Source: Zoogloea sp. 1C4
Lineage (GTDB): Bacteria > Pseudomonadota > Gammaproteobacteria > Burkholderiales > Rhodocyclaceae
DNA: 64,000 bases
Direction: 5' to 3'
Assembly: GCF_009469605.1 (NCBI RefSeq)
Contig: NZ_SSXU01000002.1
Coordinates: 1 to 64,000 of the forward strand
The notes below the pieces were generated by a model. That model was not told the origin of the DNA. It saw only the letters and a list, made by a program, of their open reading frames with translations, and searched no databases. Every line of letters starts with the position of its first letter. Position 1 is the first letter of the stretch. Below, in pieces: positions 54,134 through 64,000 of the stretch. The translations under genes were made by a program, and so were the position numbers.

Positions 54134-56137
54134 TCAGCGCTGGCGCAGCCCCGCGTGGGCCGCGCCAGCATCGGCGTAAAGCTGGCCCGGTGTCGCGCTG
54201 CGGTCGAAAGCCCCGGCCAGCTGCAGGCGCAGGAAGGTGCTCGAGGTGTAGCGGGTGACCTGCGTGTAGTGGCGTTCGACCAGCGCCTTGACCATCGCCG
54301 CGTACTCATCCACCACCTCCGGCGCAATGCTGAAGCGGTCGTAATTGACCACCGCCGCCACCTTGTGGCCGATCGCCGCCAGCCGCCCTTCCACCGCCAC
54401 GCGGATGCGTTCGATGTCGGCGCTGGTGCGCAGGTTGAGCCCCTCGAAATTCACGAAGAACAGCTGCCCGGCCGGGTCGTAGGAGAGCCGCTCGTCCAGC
54501 GGCATCTCCAGCAGATCCGGGCGCAGGTGCATCGGCCCGTCGGCAAAGATGCGGGGGTCCATCAGCGCCGGCTCGGCCGGGATCTGCGGGCGGAAATCCA
54601 TCCGGGCGAGGATGTCGCGCTCGATGTCGATGCCCGGCGCCACCTCGGCGAGCACCAGCCCGTCGGGCCCCAGCCGGAACACGCAGCGCTCGGTGATGTA
54701 GAGCACCGGCGTGCCGCGCCGGTTGGCCTCGGGGCCGCTGAAGGTGCGGTGTTCCACCTGCTCCACGAACTTCGAGGCCGAGCCGTCGTTCTCGATGATG
54801 AGCTTGCCGGCCTCGATGGCCACCTTCAGGTTGCCCGCGGTGAAGGTGCCCACGAAGACCACCTTCTTGGCGTTCTGGCTGATGTTGATGAAGCCGCCGG
54901 CGCCGGCCAGCCGCGGCCCGAAGCGCGACACGTTGAGGTTGCCCTCGCGGTCGGCCTGGGCGAGCCCCAGGAAGGCCATGTCCAGCCCGCCGCCGTCGTA
55001 GAAGTCGAACTGGCTGGGCTGGTCGATGATCGCCTGGGGGTTGATCGCCGCGCCGAAGTTGAGCCCGCCAGCCGGCACGCCGCCGATCACGCCCGGTTCG
55101 GCGGTCATGGTGATGAGGTCGGTCACCTTCTCTTCGGCGGCCACCGCGGCGAGTCCCTCGGGCATCCCGATGCCCAGGTTCACCACCGCGTTGGCACGCA
55201 GCTCCAGCGCTGCGCGGCGGGCGATGATCTTGCGCTCGCTCATCTCCATCGGCGCCACCGCCGACATGGGCACCCGCAGCTCGCCGGCGAAGGCCGGGCT
55301 GTAGGATTCGATGAAGGTCTGCATGTGGTATTCGGGCTTCTCGGCCACCACCACGCAGTTCACGAAGATGCCGGGAATCTTCACCTGCCGCGGGTTGAGG
55401 CTGCCCCGCTCGGCGATGCGTTCCACCTGGGCGATGACGATGCCGCCCGAGTTATGCGCGGCCATCGCGATGGCCTGGGCCTCGAGGGTGAGGGCCTCCT
55501 TCTCCATCGTGATGTTGCCGTCGGCGTCGGCGGTGGTGCCGCGGATGATCCCCACGTTGATCGGGAAGGCCTTGTAGAACAGGTATTCCTCGCCGTCGAT
55601 CTCCATCAGCCGGACGATGTCGGTGGTGGTGCGCTCGTTGAGCTTGCCGCCGCCGAAGCGCGGATCGACGAAGGTGCCCAGGCCCACCCGGGTGAGGGTG
55701 CCGGGCTTGCCGGCGGCGATGTCGCGGAACAGGTGGGTGATCACGCCCTGGGGCAGGTTGTAGGCTTCGATGCGGCTCGCCACGGCCAGCTGCTGCAGGC
55801 GCGGCACGAGGCCCCAGTGGCCGCCGATGACGCGGGCGACGAGGCCGTCGTGGCCGAGGTGGTTGAGGCCGCGATCCTTGCCGTCGCCCTGGCCGGCGGC
55901 GTACACCAGCGTCAGGTTGCGGGGGGCGCCGAGACCGCGCATGTCCTCGCCTTCGGTCTCGAGGAAGTACTCCTCCAGCGCGACGGCGATGTTCTCGGGA
56001 AAGCCGATGCCGACGAAGCCGCCGGTGGCGACGGTGTCGCCGTCGCGGATCAGGCGCACGGCTTCACGGGCCGAGACGATCTTGCCGTTGCCGGCGGTGG
56101 GTAGCGCGGTGGTGACGGGGTTCTGGCTGGTGTTCAT
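54134..56137 (-). CDS. acyl-CoA:acetate / 3-ketoacid CoA transferase, long form
   Basis: A 667-residue fusion of the two family I CoA transferase domains. N-terminal domain begins [27 protein letters not shown]; the C-terminal domain has the catalytic glutamate in [13 protein letters not shown]. The extra C-terminal 120 residues fit the YdiF-like long type. It moves CoA between acetyl- or acetoacetyl-CoA and short carboxylates. AGGAG precedes the start, 32 bp after the permease gene, so the two form an operon. Substrate is inferred from the permease neighbour. Confidence 0.9.
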   Translation of the reverse strand: MNTSQNPVTTALPTAGNGKIVSAREAVRLIRDGDTVATGGFVGIGFPENIAVALEEYFLETEGEDMRGLGAPRNLTLVYAAGQGDGKDRGLNHLGHDGLVARVIGGHWGLVPRLQQLAVASRIEAYNLPQGVITHLFRDIAAGKPGTLTRVGLGTFVDPRFGGGKLNERTTTDIVRLMEIDGEEYLFYKAFPINVGIIRGTTADADGNITMEKEALTLEAQAIAMAAHNSGGIVIAQVERIAERGSLNPRQVKIPGIFVNCVVVAEKPEYHMQTFIESYSPAFAGELRVPMSAVAPMEMSERKIIARRAALELRANAVVNLGIGMPEGLAAVAAEEKVTDLITMTAEPGVIGGVPAGGLNFGAAINPQAIIDQPSQFDFYDGGGLDMAFLGLAQADREGNLNVSRFGPRLAGAGGFINISQNAKKVVFVGTFTAGNLKVAIEAGKLIIENDGSASKFVEQVEHRTFSGPEANRRGTPVLYITERCVFRLGPDGLVLAEVAPGIDIERDILARMDFRPQIPAEPALMDPRIFADGPMHLRPDLLEMPLDERLSYDPAGQLFFVNFEGLNLRTSADIERIRVAVEGRLAAIGHKVAAVVNYDRFSIAPEVVDEYAAMVKALVERHYTQVTRYTSSTFLRLQLAGAFDRSATPGQLYADAGAAHAGLRQR

Positions 56138-56169
56138 GGCGACTCCTGTGCCTGAAGGTCCGCCGCGTC

Positions 56170-57570
56170 TCAGACGAGGCCGGTGAGGTAGTAGGTGGCG
56201 ATGATCGCAAAGACCGCGCTGGTCTTGATCATCGTGATCGCAAAGATATCCTTGTAGGCCACCTTGTGGGTGAGGCCGGTGACGGCCAGCAGGGTGATGA
56301 CCGCGCCGTTGTGGGGCAGGGTGTCCATGCCGCCGGAGGCCATCGAGGCGACCCGGTGCAGCACTTCCAGCGGAATGCCGGCGGCGTTGGCGGCGCTGAT
56401 GAAGGTTTCGGACATGGCGGCCAGCGCGATGCCCATGCCGCCCGACGCCGAGCCGGTGATACCGGCCAGGGTGGTGACGGTGATGGCTTCGTTGATCAGC
56501 GGGTTGGGGATCACCTTGAGGGCGTCGGCCACCACCAGGAAGCCGGGCAGGGCGGCGATCACGGCGCCGAAGCCGTATTCGGACGCGGTGTTCATCGACG
56601 CCAGCAGGGCGCCGCCGACGGCGGCCTTGGTGCCTTCGGCAAAGCGCGCCGCGACGGTCTTCCAGGCGAACACCATGACGGTGAGGATGCCCACCAGCAG
56701 CGCGCCTTCCACCGCCCAGATGGCGGCGATCTTGGAGACGTCCTGCACCACCGGGGCGGCCTTGCCGATCACCGCCGGCACGAAGCTGTGGCTCTTGCCG
56801 TAGATGGTCGGGATGAGGTCGGTGAAGAGCTTGTTGGTGACGCCCACCAGCACCAGCGGCAGGACCGCGAGGATCGGGTTGGCCAGCTTTTCCTTGTCGT
56901 CGAAGGGTTCGGGTTCATTCACCAGGTTGGTGCCGTAGCCTTCACCGGCCGCGGCAGCGGCGCGGCGACGCCATTCCAGGTAGGCCATGCCGAGCACGAA
57001 GATGAAGATCGAGCCGATCACGCCCAGCACCGGGGCGGCGTAGATGTTGGTCTTGAAGAAGGTGGTCGGGATGACGTTCTGGATCTGCGGCGTGCCGGGC
57101 AGGGAATCCATCGTGAACGAGAAGGCGCCCAGGGCGATGGTGCCGGGGATCAGGCGCTTGGGAATGCCGCCCTGGCGGAACATCTCGGCCGCGAAGGGAT
57201 ACACCGCGAACACCACCACGAACAGCGACACGCCGCCGTAGGTGAGCAGCGCGCACACCAGCACGATGGAGAGCATCGCCCGCTCGGCGCCCACCAGCTT
57301 GATGACCGACGAGACGATGGATTTGGAGAAGCCGGAGAGCTCGATGACCTTGCCGAAGATGGCGCCGAGCAGGAAGACCGGGAAGTAGTTTTTGACGAAG
57401 CCGACCATCTTGTCCATGAAGAGGCCGGTGAACATCGGGGCGACGAGGGTCGGGTCGGTGAAGAGAACCGCGCCGAGGGCCGCCACCGGCGCGAAGAGGA
57501 TGACGCTGTAGCCCCGGTACGCGATGTACATCAGGAAGCACAGCGAGGCTAATACGATCAGGAATGACAT
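56170..57570 (-). CDS. GntP-family permease
   Basis: A 466-residue permease with about twelve membrane segments ([22 protein letters not shown] start; [16 protein letters not shown] and [20 protein letters not shown] blocks are typical of GntP-type transporters annotated as 3-hydroxybutyrate permeases). A strong AACGGAGGAG ribosome site and a sigma54 promoter lie upstream. Partnered with a CoA transferase and a sigma54 activator, an arrangement like the 3-hydroxybutyrate regulon of Pseudomonas (HbcR), so uptake of 3-hydroxybutyrate or a similar acid is the best guess; gluconate is the alternative. Confidence 0.85.
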   Translation of the reverse strand: MSFLIVLASLCFLMYIAYRGYSVILFAPVAALGAVLFTDPTLVAPMFTGLFMDKMVGFVKNYFPVFLLGAIFGKVIELSGFSKSIVSSVIKLVGAERAMLSIVLVCALLTYGGVSLFVVVFAVYPFAAEMFRQGGIPKRLIPGTIALGAFSFTMDSLPGTPQIQNVIPTTFFKTNIYAAPVLGVIGSIFIFVLGMAYLEWRRRAAAAAGEGYGTNLVNEPEPFDDKEKLANPILAVLPLVLVGVTNKLFTDLIPTIYGKSHSFVPAVIGKAAPVVQDVSKIAAIWAVEGALLVGILTVMVFAWKTVAARFAEGTKAAVGGALLASMNTASEYGFGAVIAALPGFLVVADALKVIPNPLINEAITVTTLAGITGSASGGMGIALAAMSETFISAANAAGIPLEVLHRVASMASGGMDTLPHNGAVITLLAVTGLTHKVAYKDIFAITMIKTSAVFAIIATYYLTGLV

Positions 57571-57610
57571 GGTTGGAATCTCCTCCGTTATGGGTTTGCG
57601 GCGATGTATG

Positions 57611-57626
57611 CGCAGAAACCATGCCA
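57611..57626 (-). promoter_or_regulatory. predicted sigma54 promoter of the permease-CoA transferase operon
   Basis: Minus-strand TGGCATGGTTTCTGCG has the invariant GG and GC at correct spacing. It lies about 40 bp before the permease start and just downstream of the gene for a sigma54 activator. Confidence 0.8.
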
Positions 57627-57678
57627 GTGTTTTTACTTATTGATTCATAAGGAAAACGTATTTTTGCTGCGGTGCATT

Positions 57679-57736
57679 GTGTCCGTGGCGCCGGGCAGGG
57701 TGTCTGGTGCCTCGGACAGGTGTCGCGGTGCTGTCG

Positions 57737-57745
<9 letters not shown>
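57679..57745. repeat. four GTGT(C/T) repeats at 20-21 bp spacing, probable activator sites
   Basis: GTGTC at 57679, 57700 and 57720 and GTGTT at 57741, spaced 21, 20 and 21 bp, so all face the same side of the helix. They lie 53-119 bp upstream of the sigma54 promoter, the usual place for enhancer sites. The last one is inside the activator gene's 3' end. Confidence 0.6.
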
Positions 57746-59167
<1,422 letters not shown>

Positions 59168-59222
59168 CGGTCTCCTGCCTCGTTCTTGTTCTCGTTCGTC
59201 AAGCATAGCGCACCTGACGTGG

Positions 59223-59999
59223 CTAATGCCTGCGCGGCTGCAGTCCGATCTCGATGGCGGTCTGCGGGCCGATCAGCGTGTCGGCGAGGCTGTCCGGCTC
59301 TTCGGCGCGGCCTTCGGCAACCGGGATGCGCCCGGCCATGATCTCGGCCAGGGCCTGGGGGTGGCGCGGCTGGCGGTTGGGCTCGGCGTAGCCGTCGGGG
59401 TAGGTCGGCTGAAGGGTCTGCAGATCGTACTTGTCGGTGGCGCCGAGGGTGTGGAGCAGCTCGTGGGCGATCACCACCGCGTTGCGCTGGCGCTCGTCGC
59501 GGCTGGCGAAGACTTTCACCACGCCGATCAGGCCCTTCTGCAGGCCGAGGGAGTGGTCGAGCTGGGGCGTCCGGGCCGGGTCGTGGTAGAGCACGAACAG
59601 GCGGATCTCCGGGCGCGGCCCCGGCGCGGCGTCGTGGCGCCAGGCCCAGTAGCGCAGCTGCAGGCTCCACAGGGCCACCGACAGCCGGCTGCCACCTTCC
59701 GGGAGCGGCGGCGGCAGGGCATTGACCGGCGGCGCCAGGTTGATCGCCACCGGGCGCAGCAGCGGCCGGCCGTAGCGGCGCACTTCTTCCTGCAGCCATT
59801 CGCCGATGGGCGCGAAGTCGTCGGGGTGCAGGCGCTCGACGATCTGGCGGGTGACCGGCGAATCGTCGGCCATGATGGGGTAGATCGTGGTGTGCACCGA
59901 GTGCTTCCAGTCGGTGGCCTGGGCGCCGGCGCGCCAGGCGCCGACGGCAACCGTGACGAGGATGAACAGCAGGATGGCGATGCGCAGTTTGCGGAACAT
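59223..59999 (-). CDS. membrane-anchored protein with HExxH metallopeptidase-like motif
   Basis: A 258-residue protein with one N-terminal membrane anchor (LRIAILLFILVTVAVGAW) and an outside domain. VVIAHELLHTLGATDKYD contains HExxHxxGxxD, the pattern of zinc metallopeptidases with an aspartate or histidine third ligand. No family was recognised beyond this motif. It lies 37 bp after the LysR gene on the same strand and may be co-transcribed; no link to bicarbonate transport is evident. Confidence 0.65.
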   Translation of the reverse strand: MFRKLRIAILLFILVTVAVGAWRAGAQATDWKHSVHTTIYPIMADDSPVTRQIVERLHPDDFAPIGEWLQEEVRRYGRPLLRPVAINLAPPVNALPPPLPEGGSRLSVALWSLQLRYWAWRHDAAPGPRPEIRLFVLYHDPARTPQLDHSLGLQKGLIGVVKVFASRDERQRNAVVIAHELLHTLGATDKYDLQTLQPTYPDGYAEPNRQPRHPQALAEIMAGRIPVAEGRAEEPDSLADTLIGPQTAIEIGLQPRRH

Positions 60000-60036
60000 G
60001 GTCAGGCGTGGGGGGCAGGGGCAGATGGCGAAGCGA

Positions 60037-60969
60037 TCACATTCTAGCGATGCCGGCCCCGGGGCTGTCCACGGCAGGCAGGGCCGGGGCCTGGCGCAGC
60101 TCGTCGAGAAAGGCCCGGGCCGGCAGCGACAGCACCTTGCTGCGCAGATGCACCACGTTCCACGGGCGATGCAGCGGAAAGCCCGCCACGTCGAGCACGC
60201 ACAGCCCCTCGGCCTCCAGGCGCTCGCCCAGGGCGTGGCGCGACAGCACGGTGAGGCCCATGCCGGTGCCGGCGAGCTCCAGCAGCGCCTCGTTGCTGGC
60301 CAGCGACAGGCGTACTCGCAATTGCACGCCGGCCGCTGCGGCGAAGGCGTCCACCGCGTGGCGCGAGCCGGAGCCGGGCTCCTTGAGCAGGAAGGGCTCG
60401 CCGGCCAGTTCGGCCAGCGTCACCGGCCGACCTGCGGCCCAGTGGTCGCGGGGGGCGAGCACCACCAGCTCGTTGTCGAGGAAGGGATGGACGACGATGT
60501 CCAGGTCGTCGGGCGGGTAGGACATCACATACAGGTCGTCCTCGTTGCGGCGCAGGCGCTCGACGATCTTGGCCCGGTTGGCGATCTCCAGCTCGATGGA
60601 GACATCCGGGTAGCGCCGGCAGAAGGCACCGACCATGCGCGGCACGAAGTACTTGGCGGTGGTGACGAGCGCCACCCGCAGCTTGCCGCGACGCAGGCCG
60701 CGTAGCTCGTCGATGGCCGAGTCGAAGCGGTTCCACACGTCATCGAGGTTGCGCACGGTGGCGAGGAGCTCGTCGCCGGCGGCGGTGAGGCGCAGTTCGC
60801 GCCCGGTCTGGTCGAAGAGCGGCATGCCGACGGTGTCGGCCAGCTGGCGCAGCTGGATCGACACCGCGGGCTGGGTGAGGTGCATGGCCTCGGCGGCGCG
60901 GCTGAAGCTGCCCAGGCGGGCCACGGCGGCGAAGGTTTCGAGCTGGCGGAAGGTGATGCGGCGGCGCAT
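60037..60969 (-). CDS. LysR-family regulator, CbbR/CmpR-like
   Basis: A 310-residue LysR regulator. N-terminal winged HTH (FRQLETFAAVARLGSFSRAAEAMHLTQPAVSIQLRQL) and the two-lobed effector domain. The HTH and effector openings resemble CbbR/CmpR regulators of carbon fixation and bicarbonate uptake. It is divergent from the SbtA-type transporter gene with a 111-bp gap holding a palindrome, the classical LysR arrangement. The frame stays open upstream to 62004, but that part is antisense to sbtA and rejected. Confidence 0.88.
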   Translation of the reverse strand: MRRRITFRQLETFAAVARLGSFSRAAEAMHLTQPAVSIQLRQLADTVGMPLFDQTGRELRLTAAGDELLATVRNLDDVWNRFDSAIDELRGLRRGKLRVALVTTAKYFVPRMVGAFCRRYPDVSIELEIANRAKIVERLRRNEDDLYVMSYPPDDLDIVVHPFLDNELVVLAPRDHWAAGRPVTLAELAGEPFLLKEPGSGSRHAVDAFAAAAGVQLRVRLSLASNEALLELAGTGMGLTVLSRHALGERLEAEGLCVLDVAGFPLHRPWNVVHLRSKVLSLPARAFLDELRQAPALPAVDSPGAGIARM

Positions 60970-60971
60970 GT

Positions 60972-60987
60972 ATAAGTTATGGCTTAT
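60972..60987. promoter_or_regulatory. LysR-type operator ATAAG-N6-CTTAT
   Basis: A 5-6-5 palindrome 3 bp before the LysR start codon, in the AT-rich LysR-sbtA gap. The position suggests autorepression of LysR and control of the divergent transporter. Confidence 0.55.
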
Positions 60988-61080
60988 TGGTTTGTCGAAA
61001 AGCTTTAATTGGATTTTATGCTGCACCGCCCCCAAGCTTGCAAGTGTTCTGTTGTCTGCGGGCGGCTGCCCGATCCAAGC

Positions 61081-62022
61081 ATGCCTTTCGAACCTGTCAT
61101 CCTGTTCTTCGTGCTCGGCCTGGTGGCCGGCATCGTGCGTTCCGACCTCAAGCTGCCCGGCGTGGTGTATGAGGCCCTGAGCATCTTCCTGCTCCTCGCC
61201 ATCGGCCTGAAGGGCGGCGTCGAACTGTCGCGCCACAACGTGGCCGATCTGGCGCTGCCGGCGCTGGTAATCGTGGCGGTGGCGCTGCTGATTCCCCTCG
61301 CGGCGTTTCCGGTGCTGCAGCGGCTGGGTCGCCTGCCGCGGGCGGATGCGGCGTCGATTGCTGCCCATTATGGGTCTGTGAGCGTGGTCACCTTTGCTGT
61401 GGCGAGCAGCTATCTGGCCAGCCGCGGCGAGCCGGCCGAGGGCTACATGGTGGTCTTCCTGGCGCTGCTGGAGCTGCCGGCCCTGGTGATGGGCGTGGCG
61501 CTGGCCCGCCGGGGCGCGGCGGACACCCGCTGGGGCAAGCTGTTCCACGAGGTGCTGGCGGGCAAGAGCATCGTGCTGTTGGGCGGTGGCCTCTTGATCG
61601 GCTGGCTGGCCGGGCCGGAAGGCATCCAGCCCCTCGACCGGGTGTTCTTTGACCTGTTCAAGGGCATGCTGGCCTTCTTCCTGCTGGAGATGGGCCTGGT
61701 GGTCGCCGGGCGGCTGGCCGACCTGCGCCGGGCGGGGGTCTTCCTGGCTGTGTTTGCGGTGCTGATGCCGCTGGCGGGCGGCCTGCTGGGGGTGCTCACC
61801 GCCAATCTGCTGGATTTCTCGGTGGGCGGCGCGATGCTGCTCGCCACCCTGTACGCCAGCGCGTCGTACATTGCGGCGCCGGCGGCGATGCGCATCGCGG
61901 TGCCAGAGGCCAACCCGGCCCTGTCGATCGGCGCGTCGCTGGGCATTACCTTCCCGTTCAACCTGCTGGTCGGCGTGCCGACCTACCACTGGCTCGCCAG
62001 CCACCTTGCCGGAGTGATCTGA
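61081..62022 (+). CDS. sbtA: SbtA-type sodium-dependent bicarbonate transporter
   Basis: A 313-residue protein with about ten membrane segments in two inverted halves (PFEPVILFFVLGLVAGIVRSDLKLPGVVYEALSIFLLLAIGLKGG start; FFLLEMGLVVAGRL; ASYIAAPAAMR). It matches the SbtA/DUF897 family, known for high-affinity bicarbonate uptake in cyanobacteria and present in many proteobacteria. ATG 61081 is preferred over an in-frame ATG at 61009. It is followed by an SbtB-like gene whose start overlaps the stop, so the two are translationally coupled. Confidence 0.88.
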   Translation: MPFEPVILFFVLGLVAGIVRSDLKLPGVVYEALSIFLLLAIGLKGGVELSRHNVADLALPALVIVAVALLIPLAAFPVLQRLGRLPRADAASIAAHYGSVSVVTFAVASSYLASRGEPAEGYMVVFLALLELPALVMGVALARRGAADTRWGKLFHEVLAGKSIVLLGGGLLIGWLAGPEGIQPLDRVFFDLFKGMLAFFLLEMGLVVAGRLADLRRAGVFLAVFAVLMPLAGGLLGVLTANLLDFSVGGAMLLATLYASASYIAAPAAMRIAVPEANPALSIGASLGITFPFNLLVGVPTYHWLASHLAGVI

Positions 62023-62345
62023 TGAATCTGCCCCTGAGCCTGCGCAGGCTCCTCACCATCATCTGCGAAGCCAGCCTGGAGCCCGAGCTGGTGCGCGAAC
62101 TGGCCCGCCTCGGGGCCCGCGGCTACACCATCACCGAGGCCCGCGGGCAGGGCGCCCACGGCCTGCGCGACGGGGCGTGGGGGGCGTCGGCCAACATCCG
62201 CGTGGAGGTGCTGTGCGACGAGCTGACCGCCGAGGCCATCGTGGATACGCTCCACGCCGGCTACTCGGCCAACTACGGCATGGTGATGTTCGTGACCGAC
62301 GTGGCCGTGCTGCGCCCGGACAAGTTTCGCGGCGCGCCGGGCTGA
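62022..62345 (+). CDS. sbtB: SbtB-like PII-family signalling protein
   Basis: A 107-residue PII-fold protein (LLTIICEASLEPELVRELARLGARGYTITEARGQGAHGLRDGAWG ... VEVLCDELTAEAIVDTL). The GAWG part corresponds to the T-loop region. It probably gates SbtA in response to adenine nucleotides, as SbtB does in cyanobacteria. The C-terminal CGPxGC redox extension of some SbtB proteins is absent; it ends RPDKFRGAPG. The start overlaps the sbtA stop (TGATG). Confidence 0.85.
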   Translation: MNLPLSLRRLLTIICEASLEPELVRELARLGARGYTITEARGQGAHGLRDGAWGASANIRVEVLCDELTAEAIVDTLHAGYSANYGMVMFVTDVAVLRPDKFRGAPG

Positions 62346-62363
62346 GCCTGGCAGGGCTCAGTC
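62340..62363. terminator. shared hairpin at the sbtB / EAL-gene junction
   Basis: GGCTGAGCC (62340-62348) pairs with GGCTCAGTC (62355-62363) apart from one position. Both convergent stop codons lie inside the arms. No T-run, so it may act as a roadblock or RNA end rather than an intrinsic terminator. Confidence 0.4.
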
Positions 62364-64000
62364 CTGGTCGGCGAAGGCCGGCAGCTCTTCGAGGACGCGG
62401 GCCGGCACCGGCCGGCCGAAGTGATAGCCCTGCAGGGTGTCCACTTCGAGCTCGCTCAGGGTGGTGGCGGTCTGGGCGTCCTCGACGCCTTCGGCCACCG
62501 TGCGCAGCCCGAGGGCACGGCCCAGCTGGACGATGGCCTGCAGGATGCGCAGGCCGTCGGGGGTGTGCACCCGCTGGACGAAGGAGATGTCGATCTTGAG
62601 CTCCTGCACCGGCAGTTCGTGGAGTTGGGACAGCGAGGCGTAGCCGGTGCCGAAGTCGTCGATCGACAGGATGAAGCCCGCGTCCACCAGCTGGCGCAGG
62701 CGCTCCTCGGCGAACTCCACTTCGAGCAGGGCGACGGATTCGGTGATCTCCAGCACAATGGCCGAGGTGGGCAGGTCGTGCCGGCTCACTTCGTGGATCA
62801 GCCCGCTGACGAATTCCGGCGCAAACAGCTGGCGTTTGGAGATGTTGAGCGACAGGTGCAGTTCGGGCCGGCGGGTGTGCCAGCGCTGGAACTGGGCCAG
62901 CGCGAGGGTCGTCACCCGCTGGCCGAGGTCGGCGATCAGGCCCAGGCTCTCGGCCATCGGGATGAAGGTGGCCGGGGAGATCCAGCCCAGATCGTTGTCG
63001 TGCCAGCGGGCCAGGGCCTCGATGCCCACCAGGCGGTGGCGTCCTTCGGCGTCGCGTTCGGTGCGCACCTGGGGCTGGAACCACACCTCGATCTGCCCGC
63101 CCTGGATGGCGTCGGCGAGCTTGGCCTGGATGTACAGCTCCTTCTTGCCGAGGCCCTTGGCCGACATCTCAGAGAACAGCTGGAAGTTGTTCCGCCCCTG
63201 GGACTTGGCGTAGAACATCGCCCGGTCGGCGTGGGCCAGCAGGGATTCGACGCTGTCGCCGTCGTCGGGGAACATCGCGATGCCCATGCTGAAGGTGGCG
63301 TTGATCGGCTGGCCGGCCACCGCGAAGCTGCGCGGCATCACCTTCTGCAGCTTGCGCGCCACCTGCCGGGCGTCCTCGATGTTGACGATGCCGGGCAGGA
63401 GGGCGACGAATTCGTCACCGCCCCAGCGGGCCACGGTGTCGCCGTCGCGCAGGTTCTTCTCGAGGGCCTGGGCCATGGACAGCAGCAGCGCATCGCCGGC
63501 CTTGTGACCATAGGCGTCGTTGATGTTCTTGAAGTGGTCGAGATCGATGAAGCACACCGCGACCCGATCCTGGTTGCGGCGGGCCAGCTGGATGGTCTTG
63601 CAGACGCGGTCTTCCAGCAGCACCCGGTTGGGCAGGCCGGTGAGGGCGTCGTGCAGCGCCATGTGGGCGATGTGACGTTCCTGCAGGTAGGTCTTGGTGA
63701 TGTCCCGCAGGACGCCGCGGATGCCGACGATCTTGCCGGCGTCGGTCAGTTCGGTGACAAAGCGGCACTCCATCCAGCGTTCGTAGGCGGCGTCGCCCAC
63801 GAAGCGGAAGCGCCCGTGGAACTCGTCCTTGGTGCCGTCGGCGAGGCTGTTGAGGCAGCCCGCGAAGGCGGCCTGATCTTCCGGGTGGACGGAGTCGAGA
63901 AGCGGGTAGGTGCCGGGGGCGCGGCCGGCCAGCTGCCACCAGCCGCTGTTGGCGTTGATGATGGTGCCGTCGGGGCGCAGCTCGATGACGGCCTCTTCGA
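62358..64000 (-). CDS. PAS-GGDEF-EAL c-di-GMP protein, 5' part outside the window
   Basis: At least 547 residues; the frame continues beyond base 64000. The visible part has a PAS domain (ELRPDGTIINANSGWWQLAG at the edge), a GGDEF domain with intact RWGGDEF and an I-site RDGD five residues before it, and an EAL domain with the signature in GIEALARW, DFGTGYASL and KIDISFV. Both catalytic motifs look functional, so it could make or degrade c-di-GMP. A GTG at 63800 is not the start because the PAS domain reads through it. Confidence 0.93.
   Translation of the reverse strand, partial: EEAVIELRPDGTIINANSGWWQLAGRAPGTYPLLDSVHPEDQAAFAGCLNSLADGTKDEFHGRFRFVGDAAYERWMECRFVTELTDAGKIVGIRGVLRDITKTYLQERHIAHMALHDALTGLPNRVLLEDRVCKTIQLARRNQDRVAVCFIDLDHFKNINDAYGHKAGDALLLSMAQALEKNLRDGDTVARWGGDEFVALLPGIVNIEDARQVARKLQKVMPRSFAVAGQPINATFSMGIAMFPDDGDSVESLLAHADRAMFYAKSQGRNNFQLFSEMSAKGLGKKELYIQAKLADAIQGGQIEVWFQPQVRTERDAEGRHRLVGIEALARWHDNDLGWISPATFIPMAESLGLIADLGQRVTTLALAQFQRWHTRRPELHLSLNISKRQLFAPEFVSGLIHEVSRHDLPTSAIVLEITESVALLEVEFAEERLRQLVDAGFILSIDDFGTGYASLSQLHELPVQELKIDISFVQRVHTPDGLRILQAIVQLGRALGLRTVAEGVEDAQTATTLSELEVDTLQGYHFGRPVPARVLEELPAFADQD

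Noticed and set aside
60970-62004. Upstream extension of the LysR reading frame to 655 residues
   Set aside because: The extension is the complement of sbtA, is rich in R/H/Q, and has no domain; LysR proteins start at the HTH found at 60969.

Overview
The window is a GC-rich chromosomal segment whose gene content and order point to a betaproteobacterium, most likely of the Rhodocyclales (Azoarcus/Thauera/Zoogloea-like). This placement is an inference from FlhDC control combined with FlhF, two stator pairs, CheV and sigma54-type flagellar promoters; no marker gene complete enough for taxonomy is present. It begins with the end of an rRNA operon (23S 3' end, 5S, hairpin), followed by a TonB-like gene and a convergent NUDIX gene.

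From about 1.75 to 54.1 kb almost everything is one motility and chemotaxis island. It opens with an HDOD-receiver-GGDEF protein, the master regulator flhDC, and motAB. A first chemosensory block follows: a short receptor, cheY, cheA, cheW, two large receptors with EWEEF tails, cheR, cheD, cheB. Next comes an anti-sigma-antagonist/phosphatase-kinase pair resembling HsbA/HsbR, a cytoplasmic-type receptor, tandem cheV genes, and a second block cheY-cheZ-cheA. Export and placement genes follow (flhB, flhA, flhF, a degenerate flhG), then fliA, a second stator pair motCD, and on the opposite strand flgA-flgM-flgN. The rod, ring and hook genes flgBCDEF, flgGHIJ and flgKL come next, ending with a lipoprotein and a PilZ protein.

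Regulation can be read from the DNA. Good sigma28 (FliA) promoters precede the HDOD-GGDEF gene, motA, the 22.7-kb receptor, cheV and flgM, with a weaker one before the short receptor. Sigma54 -24/-12 elements precede flgB, flgG and flgK. Inverted CGGCAA/TTGCCG motifs occur in the flhDC leader and upstream of fliA, flgA/flgB and flgG; they are candidate sites for FlhDC or for a sigma54 activator not encoded here.

The last 10 kb is metabolic. On the minus strand lie a sigma54 activator, a GntP-family permease and a long CoA transferase, probably for 3-hydroxybutyrate or a related short-chain acid. A sigma54 promoter precedes the permease, with four GTGT(C/T) repeats at 20-21 bp spacing upstream of it. 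A LysR regulator diverges from an SbtA-type bicarbonate transporter and an SbtB/PII-like partner. A PAS-GGDEF-EAL protein runs off the right edge. No insertion sequences, CRISPR arrays, tRNAs or phage genes were seen.
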